This document shows, one piece after another, positions 54,880-64,000 of a DNA stretch of 64,000 bases (position 1 is the stretch's first letter; every line of letters begins with the position of its first letter). The translations under genes and the position numbers were made by a program. Under the pieces are notes generated by a model that searched no databases, was not told the DNA's origin, and saw only the letters and a list, made by a program, of their open reading frames with translations. The DNA is from Notolepis coatsorum (taxonomy: Eukaryota; Chordata; Actinopteri; Aulopiformes; Paralepididae), in assembly GCA_963971535.1 (NCBI GenBank), contig OZ020592.1, positions 54,024,150-54,088,149 on the forward strand. Reading direction: 5' to 3'.

Positions 54880-55700
54880 TCCCCATATGGCAAATGTCTA
54901 ATTTCTATTCTCTTTTTTTCCTTCAATATATTTTTATTTGCATTTTTTTCTCCCCTACTTCCCCCCTCCCACCTCCCCCGAGACACATCTGTCAAAATTT
55001 ATGGAGCATAAACATTTAACCTCTATATTAGAGGAAAACAGTGAGAGAAACAGTAGCAATAGTAGTAATAGTTGGAACAATGTCAAAGTAACAGACCTCC
55101 CTCCCCTCCTTCCCAAATAAAAAACCCTCTCCCCCATCCCCACACAACCCTCCCCATTACTGTTGTTACCATCAACACATGTCATATGCAGTTACATCCG
55201 TGTACTTCAGTCAGAAGATAAAGTGCAAAGAACAATGTAGTAGAAAAGAGGAAACATAATAATAAGAAAGAAAAAACATGTACGAGGTCCTACTAGGACG
55301 AGGCCTTACTATTTCTCTCCTTCCCTCTCTCTCTCCCTCTCTTCCTCTCTCCTCCGTCTCTCTCCCCCCTCCTTCCCATCCCTCTCTCCCTCCCCCCTTC
55401 TCTCTTTCCCCCTTGCTCTCTCTCCCTCTTTTTCTCTCTCCCTCTCCCTCTCCCCCCCTCTCCTGTGTTTGGAGTATAAGCATTTGGCCACTACATCAGA
55501 AATAAAAACAAATAGGACAAGGTCAAATGCAACAGACTTAAGCACTTCCTATTACTGCCATTTTCAGAGCATGGTACCTGAGTTGTATCTCGGAGTATAT
55601 CAACATATGTCATATGCAGTCACATCTGCATACATCAATCAAAAGTTAAAGTATAAAGAATAATATAAGAAATAAGAAATAAAAAGTAAGAAAGTCACAA
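54880..55700 (-). mobile_element. L1 LINE 3' UTR with duplicated segment and polypyrimidine tract
   Basis: Words such as GGAGCATAAACATTTAACC / GGAGTATAAGCATTTGGCC and CATGTCATATGCAGTTACAT / ATGTCATATGCAGTCACATC occur twice (about 55000-55260 and 55465-55690). A 150-base C/T tract (55312-55465) lies between them. The position just past the L1 stop codon fits a 3' UTR. Confidence 0.6.
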
Positions 55701-57212
55701 ATAAAATGGTGTTCGAGGGAGTCACTCACACGTAGGCACAGTAGGCTATAGGCCATGGTTGGTGTGTACAGCTATCAGGTCCGTCAGATGTAGGTGTTAT
55801 TTCCAGCTGTTCAGGGCTTATAGTAGTTTCAGTGGATCTTTGCTCTAGTCTCAGGGTTACATTGATAAGTCTCACATTCTTACATGGACATGAACTTTTG
55901 ACTATAAGGGTATTAGTTGGTGGGTAGCGTTTTAAGGTTCTCAAAGTAAGTGATAAACGGCTGCCAGTATTGGGTAAACTTTTTTGTAGATCCTCTAAGG
56001 GTAAACTTAATCTTTTCCAACTTTAAGAAGAACATAGTGTCCGTAAGCCACATAGCTATTTTGGGGGGGGGGGGGGGGGGGGGGGTAGGAGATTTCCATC
56101 CTAACAAAATCCTACGTCTTGCTAGCAGTGTGGTAAACGCTATTGATGGCGATGGTGATGGAGTTAGGAGTGTTTAGTATTTGATGGGACTCCAAAAATA
56201 GCTGTTTGGGGTGAGGGTTCAAGATCGATTGACAGGACTTCAGATAGTATTTTAAAAATAGTAGTCCAAAAAGTATGCAGTTTAGGACATGACCAGAACA
56301 TATGTGTGAGATTGGCTGGAGAAAGCGCATCGGTCACATTGCCAGTTTGGATTTGCAGTAGTGGAGTCTATGGAAGATTTTGAATTGGATGAGCCCCAAT
56401 CTAGCACAGGTGGTCGAGGTGTTAATGCGGTCTATAGCTCTGGTCCATTATTCGTCAGAGAAGTCCTCTCCAAGCTCAGTCTCCCATTTGTTCTTTGTTT
56501 TTGATAGAGAGGTTGTGTCAAGATCAGAGATAAATCTGTAGACATCAGAAATGAAGCCTTTCCGCCCCGGTCTGATGGTGAAGAGATATTCCCAGGGCTG
56601 ATCACAGGGGAGATCAGGGCCCCGTTCCCCGTACCTGGCTAACTGAGTTAGCCGGATAACTTTCGGTGAAGTCTGACTTAAGCCGGACTTTCCGGTTCCC
56701 CGTACCTGGATTGTCCAAATCACCATGACAACAGATCCAAAAGTTTGAGCCTGGTCGAAAGCAGGGTTTAAGTTCAAGTTAGCCGGATGAACCATCGCCA
56801 CGCCCCCGCAAAGAAGTGACAGCCCGTTTCCTGAAATTATTCCCACAGTCTACGATCTGCATTATACCATTCTGAATTACGTTTTTGTGCTCCATTCTTC
56901 CAGAGGGGGCTTTTGAAATGTAAAATAGACCCAAAATGCTGATACTAAATTCACTTTGTCCTAAATAATGCACGTTATATATACCGTGGCGCTCGCTCGG
57001 TGCGATGTACACATTATGTGGTTATTTTAATTGTAACTGGGATTAAGATGTCTGATGAGATGCGCTGTTTGACGGATTTGAGAAATTGAATGAGCCGTTG
57101 ACGTCACATTAATGAATGAGGATAAAGAGATATAACTTCATTCAAAATAAAGAATATTCTAAACACGGGTCTCTCGTTCATTAATGTATAAACAATGAAT
57201 TTATCCCATCTG

Positions 57213-57286
57213 GCACAGTGGCGCAGCGGTAGTGCTCAATCCTGGCAACCCAGCGACCGGTGTTCGAAACCCCGTGTTTCCAATAT
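57213..57286 (+). other. tRNA-like sequence (SINE head or tRNA pseudogene)
   Basis: GGCACAGTGGCGCAGCGGTA holds an A-box, and GACCGGTGTTCGAAACCCCG a B-box, spaced as in a tRNA. No full cloverleaf could be drawn by eye. Confidence 0.55.
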
Positions 57287-57442
57287 AATTTTTTGGAATA
57301 TAATATTAATGATTATACGCCAAAGTAGCCTAGTTTTAAGTTAAAATATTATAAATCTACATGCATTGAGGATGTCATTCTTTATATAGCTCTCAACGTG
57401 CACCAAATTGAATTATTCCTACATCGCAAAAAGAAGGGGAAG

Positions 57443-57512
57443 ACTAGGTTTCGAACCCCGGTCGTCTGCGTGAAAGTCAAAAGAAGAACCCGTTACACCA
57501 CAGTGGAGATAA
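57443..57512 (-). other. tRNA-like sequence facing the previous one
   Basis: On the minus strand ACTGTGGTGTAACGGGTTCT (A-box) and CGACCGGGGTTCGAAACCTA (B-box). The middle, GACTTTCACGC, resembles the anticodon arm of tRNA-Glu (TTC). Degraded. Confidence 0.55.
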
Positions 57513-57715
57513 GTAAAAGATCGACCATACATCAATCAATGGGAAGAGAGCCGTATCGTTATCCTGTATAACAGTTTAACTAATTATTTTCGCTAGCAAG
57601 ATCTCATTTGATTATTCAATCCAGCAGGCAAGTTTAAAGAAATATAATCTGATTGATTGAGGTAATGAGGGACTTAAAATTAGCCTATAGATAACGCATT
57701 TAACTTGTCGGCGAG

Positions 57716-57772
57716 GCGATTGAGCCGTACTGCAATATGTTAATAAAGTTTTAAATCAATTAATCAATCAAT
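57716..57772 (+). mobile_element. (TCAA)n retroposon tail fragment
   Basis: ATTGAGCCGTACTGCAATAT then GTTAATAAAGTTTTAAATCA and AATCAATCAAT: the last 50 bases of the family. Confidence 0.7.
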
Positions 57773-58090
57773 GCCGCTAGAGAATCAGGATCTCTGCTAT
57801 CGATACGTGCTGGCTTTTCAACTGGAGCGGCCGCGCGCACTTATCCTGGGTCTCAAGTCTGGCTTGAGTTAACGAGACTGAATCCACCTTCGAGGAACAG
57901 GAAAAATCCCGGCTTCAAACATCGGGTTAACTGAATCTGGATAATGACATCTTGATCGACTTAGTTGAACCAGGTACGGGGAATAGGGCCCAGGGTAGGA
58001 GGGGTAGCGGGCTAGTATATAATGCCTAATCTGGAAGTAACAGAATAGATTGTTCGGGGTAAATTATACTTGTTGCAGATTGTTCCAAAG

Positions 58091-58720
58091 CTATAAAACT
58101 TCAAAATGATTGTTGAAGAGGTCTGAGAATTTCACAAGGCCTTTGTCTTTCCAGAGTGAGAAAGCAGAATCGAGAGTTGAGGGGGGAAATAAGTGGTTGT
58201 TATTTATGGGGCCGTTGATGGAACTATCTATATATTTGAAGTGGGTAAGAAATTGGGTCCAAATATTTTGTGTAGCTATTACCACTGGGTTGAGTGTGAA
58301 TTTAGAGGGAGAGAGTGGTAGCTTGGAGTAGATCAATGCAGGAAGGCAAGTTAGACGGCAATACCTAGCTTCCAACAGGCACCAGTCTGTCAAGGGAGAG
58401 TGAAGCCAGTAGGATATCTTCTGAATATTGGCAGCCCAATAGTAGTAGATGAAATTAGGCAGAGCCAAACCCCTGTTTCCCCGGTTTCTCTGTAATACGT
58501 GACATTTTATTCTGGGTCGTTTGCCTTGCCACTGCCAGATAAAAGTAGATATCATCTGGTTGAGGGATTTGAAAAAGGATTTGGGTAAAAATATTGGGAT
58601 GCATTGGAATAGATAGGAGAGTTTAGGGAGTATCATCATCTTTACAGATTGTATCCTGCCTGCCAAGGACAGGGGTAGACCATCCCATCTGTGGAGGTCC
58701 GACTTCAGCCTATCAAGCAA
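58091..58720 (-). pseudogene. L1 ORF2 fragment (post-polymerase domain)
   Basis: A 209-codon frame: WDGLPLSLAGRIQSVKMMIL, PKLSYLFQCIPIFLPKSFF, LNQMISTFIWQWQGKRPRIK and GLALPNFIYYYWAANIQKIS, the widely conserved region downstream of the L1 YADD motif. Upstream, between 58720 and 58860, the match continues briefly (LKYLGIQITDSF-like). Confidence 0.92.
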
Positions 58721-58879
58721 GGGGGTGAAATTAGAAGATCTAAGGGAGGAGAAAGAGTCAGTGATCTGTATTCCAAGGTACTTAAAGCCTAAGGCTGAGA
58801 TACGAAAAGGTACTTCTACCTGTGTTATCTGACTAGCGCTGTTGTTGATATGATAGAATAATTTCTATTATCTATAATA

Positions 58880-59250
58880 ATATGCAATATCACCTCTCAC
58901 TCACTGCAAGATGTTATGAGACTTTGGGAGAATGACCTTGGAGAGGAAAGTGCTTGACCTAGTACATGCCTCTTCTCCTTGTGCTAGACACAGCTTGACA
59001 CAATTTAAAATAGTTTTGAGAACACATTATGACCAAGGCAAGGCTAGCGGAAATGTTCCCTAACGTGGACCCTTCATCCCCTCGCTGTAAAAGTCAATCA
59101 GCAGATTACATACACATGTTTTGGTCCTGCTCCAAACGTAGGAGGACGTAAGGAAAATGTTCCAAAAGGAGATTTTCACTCCCAATCCCATATGTGCTTT
59201 ATTTGGATTAATCTCTGAAACTTGCTCTCTTAACTCTTAGCATGCAACGT
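58880..59250 (+). pseudogene. L1 ORF2 C-terminal fragment, opposite orientation
   Basis: Plus-strand pieces in shifting frames read TQFKIVLRTHYDQGKA, MFPNVDPSSPRCKS-like sequence and SADYIHMFWSCSK, the HMFW-type zinc-knuckle-like end of L1 ORF2. It lies back to back with the minus-strand L1, so two L1 pieces are inverted relative to each other. Confidence 0.75.
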
Positions 59251-59356
59251 CCCACATATGGGAAGTTTTTCGGACTTTTTGCAACCGGCACTTTGGCGAC
59301 CCATGTTCTATTGGCCCAATACCCAACATATAAGCAAAGCAAGAGAAAATGAACAT

Positions 59357-59550
59357 ATCGTAAGGTTATCCTATAACCCTAGTAATATTAATACTGGCTG
59401 ACCGTCTCGCTCTGCCTACTGAGATATTACATTATCTCCAGTACCTACTGTACTCTGGGAAACTAAATCAAATGCACCCACTTGCACGTGACCACGACAC
59501 TCCCATGCGTGACTCTATATTACGCCGGAAGTGGTCACGCCTCACCCTTC
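59357..59550 (+). mobile_element. DIRS terminal-repeat fragment
   Basis: ATCGTAAGGTTATCCTATAA, CCCTAGTAATATTAATACTG and GGCTGACCGTCTCGCTCTG, then GAGATATTACATTATCTCC and CAAATGCACCC, follow the left terminal repeat of the DIRS element at 21613 in the same order, diverged. No DIRS interior follows. Fossil fragment. Confidence 0.75.
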
Positions 59551-59904
59551 CTTTTTTTGTGATACATTTTTTTTATTCAGTTTCTTTTTTTGACATAACA
59601 CAACAATAACAATAATACAACAATAATAATAATGACAAGACATAATATAAACATTTTATATTCCAACAGACTTAAAATAAGAGACAATTATAAAGGAAAA
59701 ATAGATACATGGACTATAATGAGCCTCCTGAGTCCCCTCCATCTCCAGACCCGGCAGCCGCGAGCCACAACCCCGGAGGACCCACGGTCCGGCACCCCCA
59801 CGAGCCAAAGCACCACACCTCTTTAATGCCTCGACCCGCAGAGACCCCGAACCACGCCCCCCCCCCCCAGTCCGAGCCCACGACCACCAGACCCAAATCA
59901 GAAG
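59551..59904 (-). other. Low-complexity and C-rich sequence, possibly L1 3' UTR
   Basis: ATTTTTTTTATTCAGTTTC with AACAATAATA repeats to 59650, then CCCGG-rich sequence with a C14 run near 59855. The style resembles the L1 3' UTR at 54900-55700, but no word is shared strongly. No gene. Confidence 0.35.
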
Positions 59905-60282
59905 TGTGAGGTTTTGTCCGTTGCTCACCTTCTCGCTCTGTTCCTTTAAGCCTACTCGCTCTGTTCCTTTAGTTTTCTGTTAATCAATTGCATTCTCCTC
60001 ACCTCACTAGCCCCCACCCTCGCGTTCGTTTGCTCTTCAGCAGCCACAACCTTGGACTACCTGTCATTATGTGTTTGATTGGTCTGGTGCCGAACACACA
60101 CTTCTAGTTCTAGTATCAATTACCTTCACGCACCTGATGGGGATTCTAATTAGTTCCCCTGTGGGCTTTAAGTACCTCGCTCTTCCCCTCTAGCCTTGTC
60201 GGGTCGTTCCGTATCATATCTCTATCACCTAACTCCTTCGGGAGGTTCTCTGTCTGTTATGCTGTTTTCATCTCCGGCGTGA

Positions 60283-60860
60283 GATGCGCTCTAGCCTTCG
60301 CCTCCTGTCGCCGTTTGCCTGGAAGGAGACACTGGACTGCGCTCTCTAAACTTCCACGGGAGGTATTCCAGTGTTCCACTTCAGACCTCCGCGCAGCAGA
60401 CGTCCAGACGCGCATCCAGACCTCTGCGCCAGATGCACTCAAGCCTTCGCCACCTGTCGCCGTTTGCCTGGAAGGAGACACCGCACTGCGCTCTCTAAAC
60501 CTCTATGGGAGGTATTCCGGTGTTCCACTCCAGACCTCCGCGCAGCAGATGCGCTCTCCGTACCGGCGCGTACTCAAAGCAGACGCGCACCATCCAGACC
60601 TCCGGGCCTGGCGCGCTCTTCCGCGCAGACGCGCTCTTCACTCCAGACGCGCATTCAGACGCACTCCAGATGCGTCCTCCGTACCGGCGCGTACTCCAAG
60701 CAGACGCGCACCACTCAGACCTCCGCGCCAGATGCGCCCTCCGTACCGGCGCGTACTCCAAGCAGTCGCGCACCACTCAGACCTCCGCGCCAGATGCGCC
60801 CTCCGTACCGGCGCGTACTCCAAGCAGTCGCGCACCACTCAGACCTCCGCTTGGACAACC
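60283..60860. repeat. Tandem arrays inside the LTR (about 147-bp and about 62-bp units)
   Basis: TCGCCGTTTGCCTGGAAGGA and CTTCAGACCTCCGCGCAGCA-type words recur about 147 bases apart (60300, 60450). Then CCGTACCGGCGCGTACTC and AGTCGCGCACCACTCAGACC recur four times at 60560-60845. Open frames of 93-215 codons across them are artefacts. Confidence 0.9.
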
Positions 60861-61065
60861 CGTTCCCCCGTGGCGACGCGCTCGCCCTGTTTGATCCCGC
60901 TCTCTTTACGCACAGCGCCTGGGTGAGTTTTTGCAAGACTGTCTTTGACCCTATTCGTTTTTCGTGTGTTTTATACACTGAAGAGATCCTGCTTTTTGTC
61001 TGACTGTCTCTCACCCTGTGCCTGCTTTTTGGATAGTTCATTTGGGATTATATTTACTTGAACAT

Positions 61066-61225
61066 CGCTCACAGTGTGTTTTCACACTGAAGATATTATC
61101 ACTTGGATTATTATTGGGACTTCGCTCACAGTGTTTTTAGCACCGAAGATTCTATCACGTGGATTTGTTGTTGGGACATTACTCACAGTGTGTATTTACA
61201 CCGAAGATTCAGTCACTTGGATTAC
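61066..61225. repeat. About 60-bp tandem repeat, three units
   Basis: CGCTCACAGTGTGTTTTCAC, CGAAGAT and TCACTTGGATTA recur three times within the LTR. Confidence 0.85.
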
Positions 61226-61429
61226 TCTGTTTTGGGACAAGTCACTTCTCCTGTCACCTGCTCTGTTCCCCACTGTACTCTGAGCTAACCCGCTCCCTCT
61301 CTCCCTCTCGGTCCCGTTTACCACCTCGGAGAGTTGCCGAGAGGATTCTGCAGAGCGGCTCTGACGTCACTGTCTGATTCCTCAGACGAACCTTCCCGGG
61401 AGAAGCTGCAGAGCAGCAACATTCTTCTA

Positions 61430-61950
61430 ATGCTTGTATCCCAGTCTTTGTCTGTTTTCCATTCTCTAGTCCTCCTAGTCCTCCCTGTCCAGTCCTTCTA
61501 GCCCGCCTAGTCCTCCCTGTCCCCAGCCCGCCTCCGCGGGCCTCTGTCCCTGTTTCCCCTCTCTAGTCCTCCCTGTCCAGTCCGTCCAGTCCGTCTAGTC
61601 CTCCTAGTCCTCCCTGTCCAGTCCTCCCAGTCCTCCTAGTCATCCTAGTCCTCCCTGTCTAGTCCTTCCAGTCCTCCCTGTCCCCAGCCCGCCTCCGCGG
61701 GCCTCTGTCCCTGTTTCCCCTCTCTAGTCCTCCCTGTCCAGTCCGTCCAGTCCGTCTAGTCCTCCCTGTCCAGTCCTCCCAGTCCTCCTAGTCATCCTAG
61801 TCCTCCCTGTCTAGTCCTTCCAGTCCTCCCTCTCCCCAGCCCGCCTCCGCGAGCCTCTGTCCCTGTTTCCCCTCTCTAGTCCTCCTAGCCCTCCCTGTCC
61901 AGTCCTCCTAGTCATCCCGTCCAGTCCTCCTAGTCCTCCCTGTTCCTGCC
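61430..61950. repeat. GTCCTCC-rich repeat with a 160-200-bp higher-order unit
   Basis: CCCCAGCCCGCCTCCGCGGG and CTCTGTCCCTGTTTCCCCTC recur at 61520, 61680 and 61838, separated by CAGTCCTCC(T/C)AGTCC strings. This is pyrimidine-rich on the plus strand. Confidence 0.92.
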
Positions 61951-62239
61951 CTTGTCCCTTGCCCTGGTCCTGTTCCCTTAGCCTTCCCCTTAGCCAGCTC
62001 GCCTCCTAAAGGCACTGTGCCTTTTCCCATTTCTTGTTTTCCAGTAATTTGTGTTCTCCCTTAAAGGGACAGTGCCGTTTTCTGTGTGTTTCAATAAATG
62101 CCCAGTTCTTGGCTTACTCTCATACCTGTCTTGTGTTGTGCGATTGGGGTCGGTTACAAACCATAACAGTACGACCCGACCAATCGACGACCCCAGCCAG
62201 CACAGACGGTGTATGTTGAGTTTGCCTTTTTTTTTTTGT

Positions 62240-62610
62240 TAGCCCTGTTAGCTTGTTAGTCTCCCCTGTTAGCTCCCCTGTTAGCCTGTTGACTCCCCTG
62301 TTTGCTTCCCTGTTAGCCTCGTTAGCTCCCCTGCAGCTTGTTAGGCCTCTACTACCAGCATGGCCCCTGTCTGCTAGCCTTGCCCCGGCTGCTAGCACAG
62401 CCTCTATGTTAATGCAGCCCTTGCTGCTGGCATAGGCCCTGTAGCTAGCCATGCCCAGGCAGCTAACCCAGTCCCTCTGCATGGCCCCAGTCTGCTAGCT
62501 TAGCCCCGGCTGTTAGCACAGCCTCTATGTTAATGCAGCCCTTGCAGCTAGCATAGGCCCTGTAGCTAGCCATGCCCAGGCAGCTAACCCGGTCCCTCTG
62601 CATGGCCTCC
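62240..62610. repeat. GTTAGC and CTAGC-rich repeats
   Basis: GTTAGCTCCCCTGTTAGCC steps at 62240-62335 resemble 20086-20405. A 140-bp unit (GGCCC, CTGCTAGC, ACAGCCTCTATGTTAATGCA, TAGCCATGCCCAGGCAGCTA) occurs twice at 62355-62600. Confidence 0.88.
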
Positions 62611-62614
62611 ACTT

Positions 62615-63560
62615 TTTGTGTAGCCTTCCCACTGCTAGGACTGCCCTTTCAGCTAGCAAGGTCAGTTTTCCCACTGCTAGGACTGCTCTTTCAGCTAGCA
62701 AGGTCAGTTTTTTCCCACTGCTAGGACTGCCCTTTCAGCTAGCAAGGTCAGTTTTTCTTCCACTGCTAGGACTGCCCTTTCAGCTAGCAAGGTCAGTTTT
62801 TTCCCACTGCTAGGACTGCCCTTTCAGCTAGCAAGGTCAGTTTTCCCACTGCTAGGACTGCCCTTTCAGCTAGCAAGGTCAGTTTTCTCCCTCTGCTAGG
62901 ACTGCCGCTTCAGCTAGCAAGGTCAGTTTGCCCCACTGCTAGGACTGCCCCTTCAGCTAGCAAGGTCAGTTTTCTCCCACTGCTAGGACTGCCCTTTCAG
63001 CTAGCAAGGTCAGTTTTCCCACTGCTAGGACTGCCCTTTCAGCTAGCAAGGTCAGTTTTCTCCCACTGCTAGGACTGCCCTTTCAGCTAGCAAGGTCAGT
63101 TTTCCCACTGCTAGGACTGCCCTTTCAGCTAGCAAGGTCAGTTTTCTCCCACTGCTAGGACTGCCCTTTCAGCTAGCAAGGTCAGTTTTCTCCCACTGCT
63201 AGGACTGCCGCTTCAGCTAGCAAGGTCAGTTTTTCCCACTGCTAGGACTGCCCTTTCAGCTAGCAAGGTCAGTTTTCTCCCACTGCTAGGACTGCCCTTT
63301 CAGCTAGCAAGGTCAGTTTTCTCCCACTGCTAGGACTGCCCTTTCAGCTAGCAAGGTCAGTTTTCTCCCACTGCTAGGACTGCCGCTTCAGCTAGCAAGG
63401 TCAGTTTGCCCCACTGCTAGGACTGCCCCTTCAGCTAGCAAGGTCAGTTTGCTCCCACTGCTAGGACTGCCCCTTCAGCTAGCAAGGTCAGTTTGCTCCA
63501 ACTGCTAGGACTGCCCCTTCAGCTTGCAAGGTCAGTTCCCCACAGCTAGGACTGTCCTTC
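62615..63560. repeat. 46-49-bp minisatellite, about 20 units
   Basis: The unit is CCCACTGCTAGGACTGCCCT then TTCAGCTAGCAAGGTCAGTT and TTC. Variants (GCCGCTTCAG, GCCCCTTCAG, TTTGCCCC) form a higher-order order toward the right end. Both CTAGGA and GCTAGC steps persist in every unit. Confidence 0.96.
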
Positions 63561-63574
63561 CAGCTAGCTTGTTC

Positions 63575-64000
63575 TCTCATGCTGGTCCAGCCCTGTCTGC
63601 CAGCCTAGCTCCGGCAGCTAGCGCAGCCTCTATGTTAATGTAGCAGTACAGCTAGCATAGGCCCTGTAGCTATCAGTGCCCTGGCAGCTACCCTTTCCCT
63701 CTGCTAGCCCTTTCCCTGTTCCCCTCTCCAGTGCCCCTGTTTCCAGCCCTGTATGCTAGCCTAGCTCCGGCAGCTAGCGCAGCCTCTATGTTAATGTAGC
63801 AGTACAGCTAGCATAGGCCCTGTAGCTATCAGTGCCCTGGCAGCTACCCTTTCCCTCTGCTGGCCCCTTCCCTGTTCCCCTCTCCAGTGCCCCTGTTCCG
63901 GCCCTGTCTGCTAGCCTAGCTCCGGCAGCTAGCGCAGCCTCTTTGTTAATGTAGCATTACAGCTAGCATGGGCCCTGTGGCTATCTGTGCCCTGGCAGCT
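63575..64000. repeat. About 155-bp tandem repeat, running off the window
   Basis: CTAGCTCCGGCAGCTAGCGC, CAGCCTCTATGTTAATGTAG and CCCTGTAGCTATCAGTGCCC recur at 63605, 63762 and 63917. The same words with changes occur at 62355-62600, so the 47-bp array lies inside an older 150-bp array. Confidence 0.92.

Larger units (their letters stand above)
56618..57990. mobile_element. Non-autonomous PIF/Harbinger-type DNA transposon, 1373 bp
   Basis: The ends are GGCCCCGTTCCCCGTACCTGG and the reverse complement of GGCCCTATTCCCCGTACCTGG: terminal inverted repeats of about 21 bases with two mismatches. CAG flanks both sides (56615-56617 and 57991-57993). Three-base CWG/TWA duplications are characteristic of PIF/Harbinger. 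The interior has no transposase. Near the left end the words CCGTACCTGG and AAGCCGGA are repeated. Confidence 0.85.
55900..58860 (-). mobile_element. L1 LINE, ORF2 C-terminal part, split by a Harbinger-type element
   Basis: Coding sequence at 58720-57994 continues at 56614-55915 once the insertion at 56618-57990 is removed: LARYPSYPG joins LPCDQPWEYLFTIRPGRKGF. Later words are LGLIQFKIFHRLHYCKSKLA (with a short gap) and, further on, FSQYWQPFITYFENL-like sequence. This is the region after the L1 reverse transcriptase. The polymerase and endonuclease are missing. Confidence 0.88.
59905..62168 (+). mobile_element. Gypsy-type LTR, 2.26 kb, with internal tandem arrays
   Basis: It starts TGTGAGGTTTTGTCC and ends GGTTACAAACCATAACA (ends TGT and ACA, with imperfect inversion). 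A promoter-like CTTTAAGTACC lies near 60166 and TTTCAATAAATGCCC, a poly-A signal, at 62088-62102, 70 bases before the end. Just beyond, GTACGACCCGACCAA and a short gag-like stretch (RPDQSTTPASTDG) resemble the start of the interior of teleost Gypsy elements, but the interior is soon replaced by simple repeats. Treated as a fossil; only this LTR is in the window. Confidence 0.68.

Noticed and set aside
60279-61003. Two frames of 210-215 codons
   Set aside because: Both run through the 62-bp and 147-bp arrays of a Gypsy-type LTR upstream of its poly-A signal.

Overview
The window is repeat-dense vertebrate DNA, almost certainly from a teleost fish. It carries L2, CR1/Rex1-like and L1 LINEs, DIRS-type retrotransposons, tRNA-derived SINEs ending in the GGGATGGGAGAAAA tail, hAT and Harbinger-type DNA transposons, long CA/GT, GA and CTAT microsatellites, and a LINE tail of the GTAAATAAGAATTTGTTCTT type that is common in salmonid-like fishes. 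I see no intact host gene. The only host-like coding pieces are a decayed Ig (I-set) domain exon near 46.4-46.7 kb, a possible exon near 49.8 kb and a GC-rich possible exon near 6.5 kb. A full-length 5S rRNA-like sequence lies at 31.73-31.85 kb.

Layout. 0-5 kb: an LTR candidate, then a CR1/L2-type LINE (minus) split by a 2.15-kb hAT element with an exact 8-bp target duplication, a SINE with its target duplication, and an L2 fragment. 5-7 kb: tandem repeats, a small perfect foldback and GC-rich sequence. 7.0-10.06 kb: a 3-kb giant foldback whose arms are built from minisatellites. 10.4-15.6 kb: LINE debris, local duplications, microsatellites, and copies of a short retroposon family with a (TCAA)n tail and a GTACATT minisatellite head. 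15.69-17.06 kb: a 1.37-kb solo LTR with a 5-bp target duplication. 17.4-20.4 kb: another retroposon copy and two minisatellites, one 1.4 kb of 17-bp units. 20.56-27.69 kb: a duplicated host segment flanking a 5.5-kb DIRS element. One copy carries a SINE and the other is the matching empty site.

28.1-39.1 kb: an L2 LINE interrupted by a second, 8.7-kb DIRS-like element that itself holds two Rex1-like LINE copies and the 5S-like sequence. 39-42 kb: LINE debris and a piggyBac-like end. 42.06-47.92 kb: an LTR element inserted cleanly in a LINE and enclosing the Ig exon. 48.6-54.6 kb: local duplications, a SINE split by nested palindromes, a LINE 3' end, a TIR element and a foldback minisatellite. 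54.6-59.9 kb: SINE and L1 sequence, with an L1 split by a 1.37-kb Harbinger-type element (3-bp target duplication CAG). 59.9-62.2 kb: a 2.26-kb Gypsy-type LTR full of tandem arrays. 62.2-64 kb: minisatellites built from GCTAGC-rich units.

These are not genes working together. The window records nested insertions, several of which can be ordered in time: L2 before DIRS-2; within DIRS-2, later Rex1-like LINEs; LINE before LTR element; L1 before Harbinger element; SINE before outer palindrome, before inner palindrome. The recurring theme is inverted, foldback-forming DNA in at least eight unrelated places.
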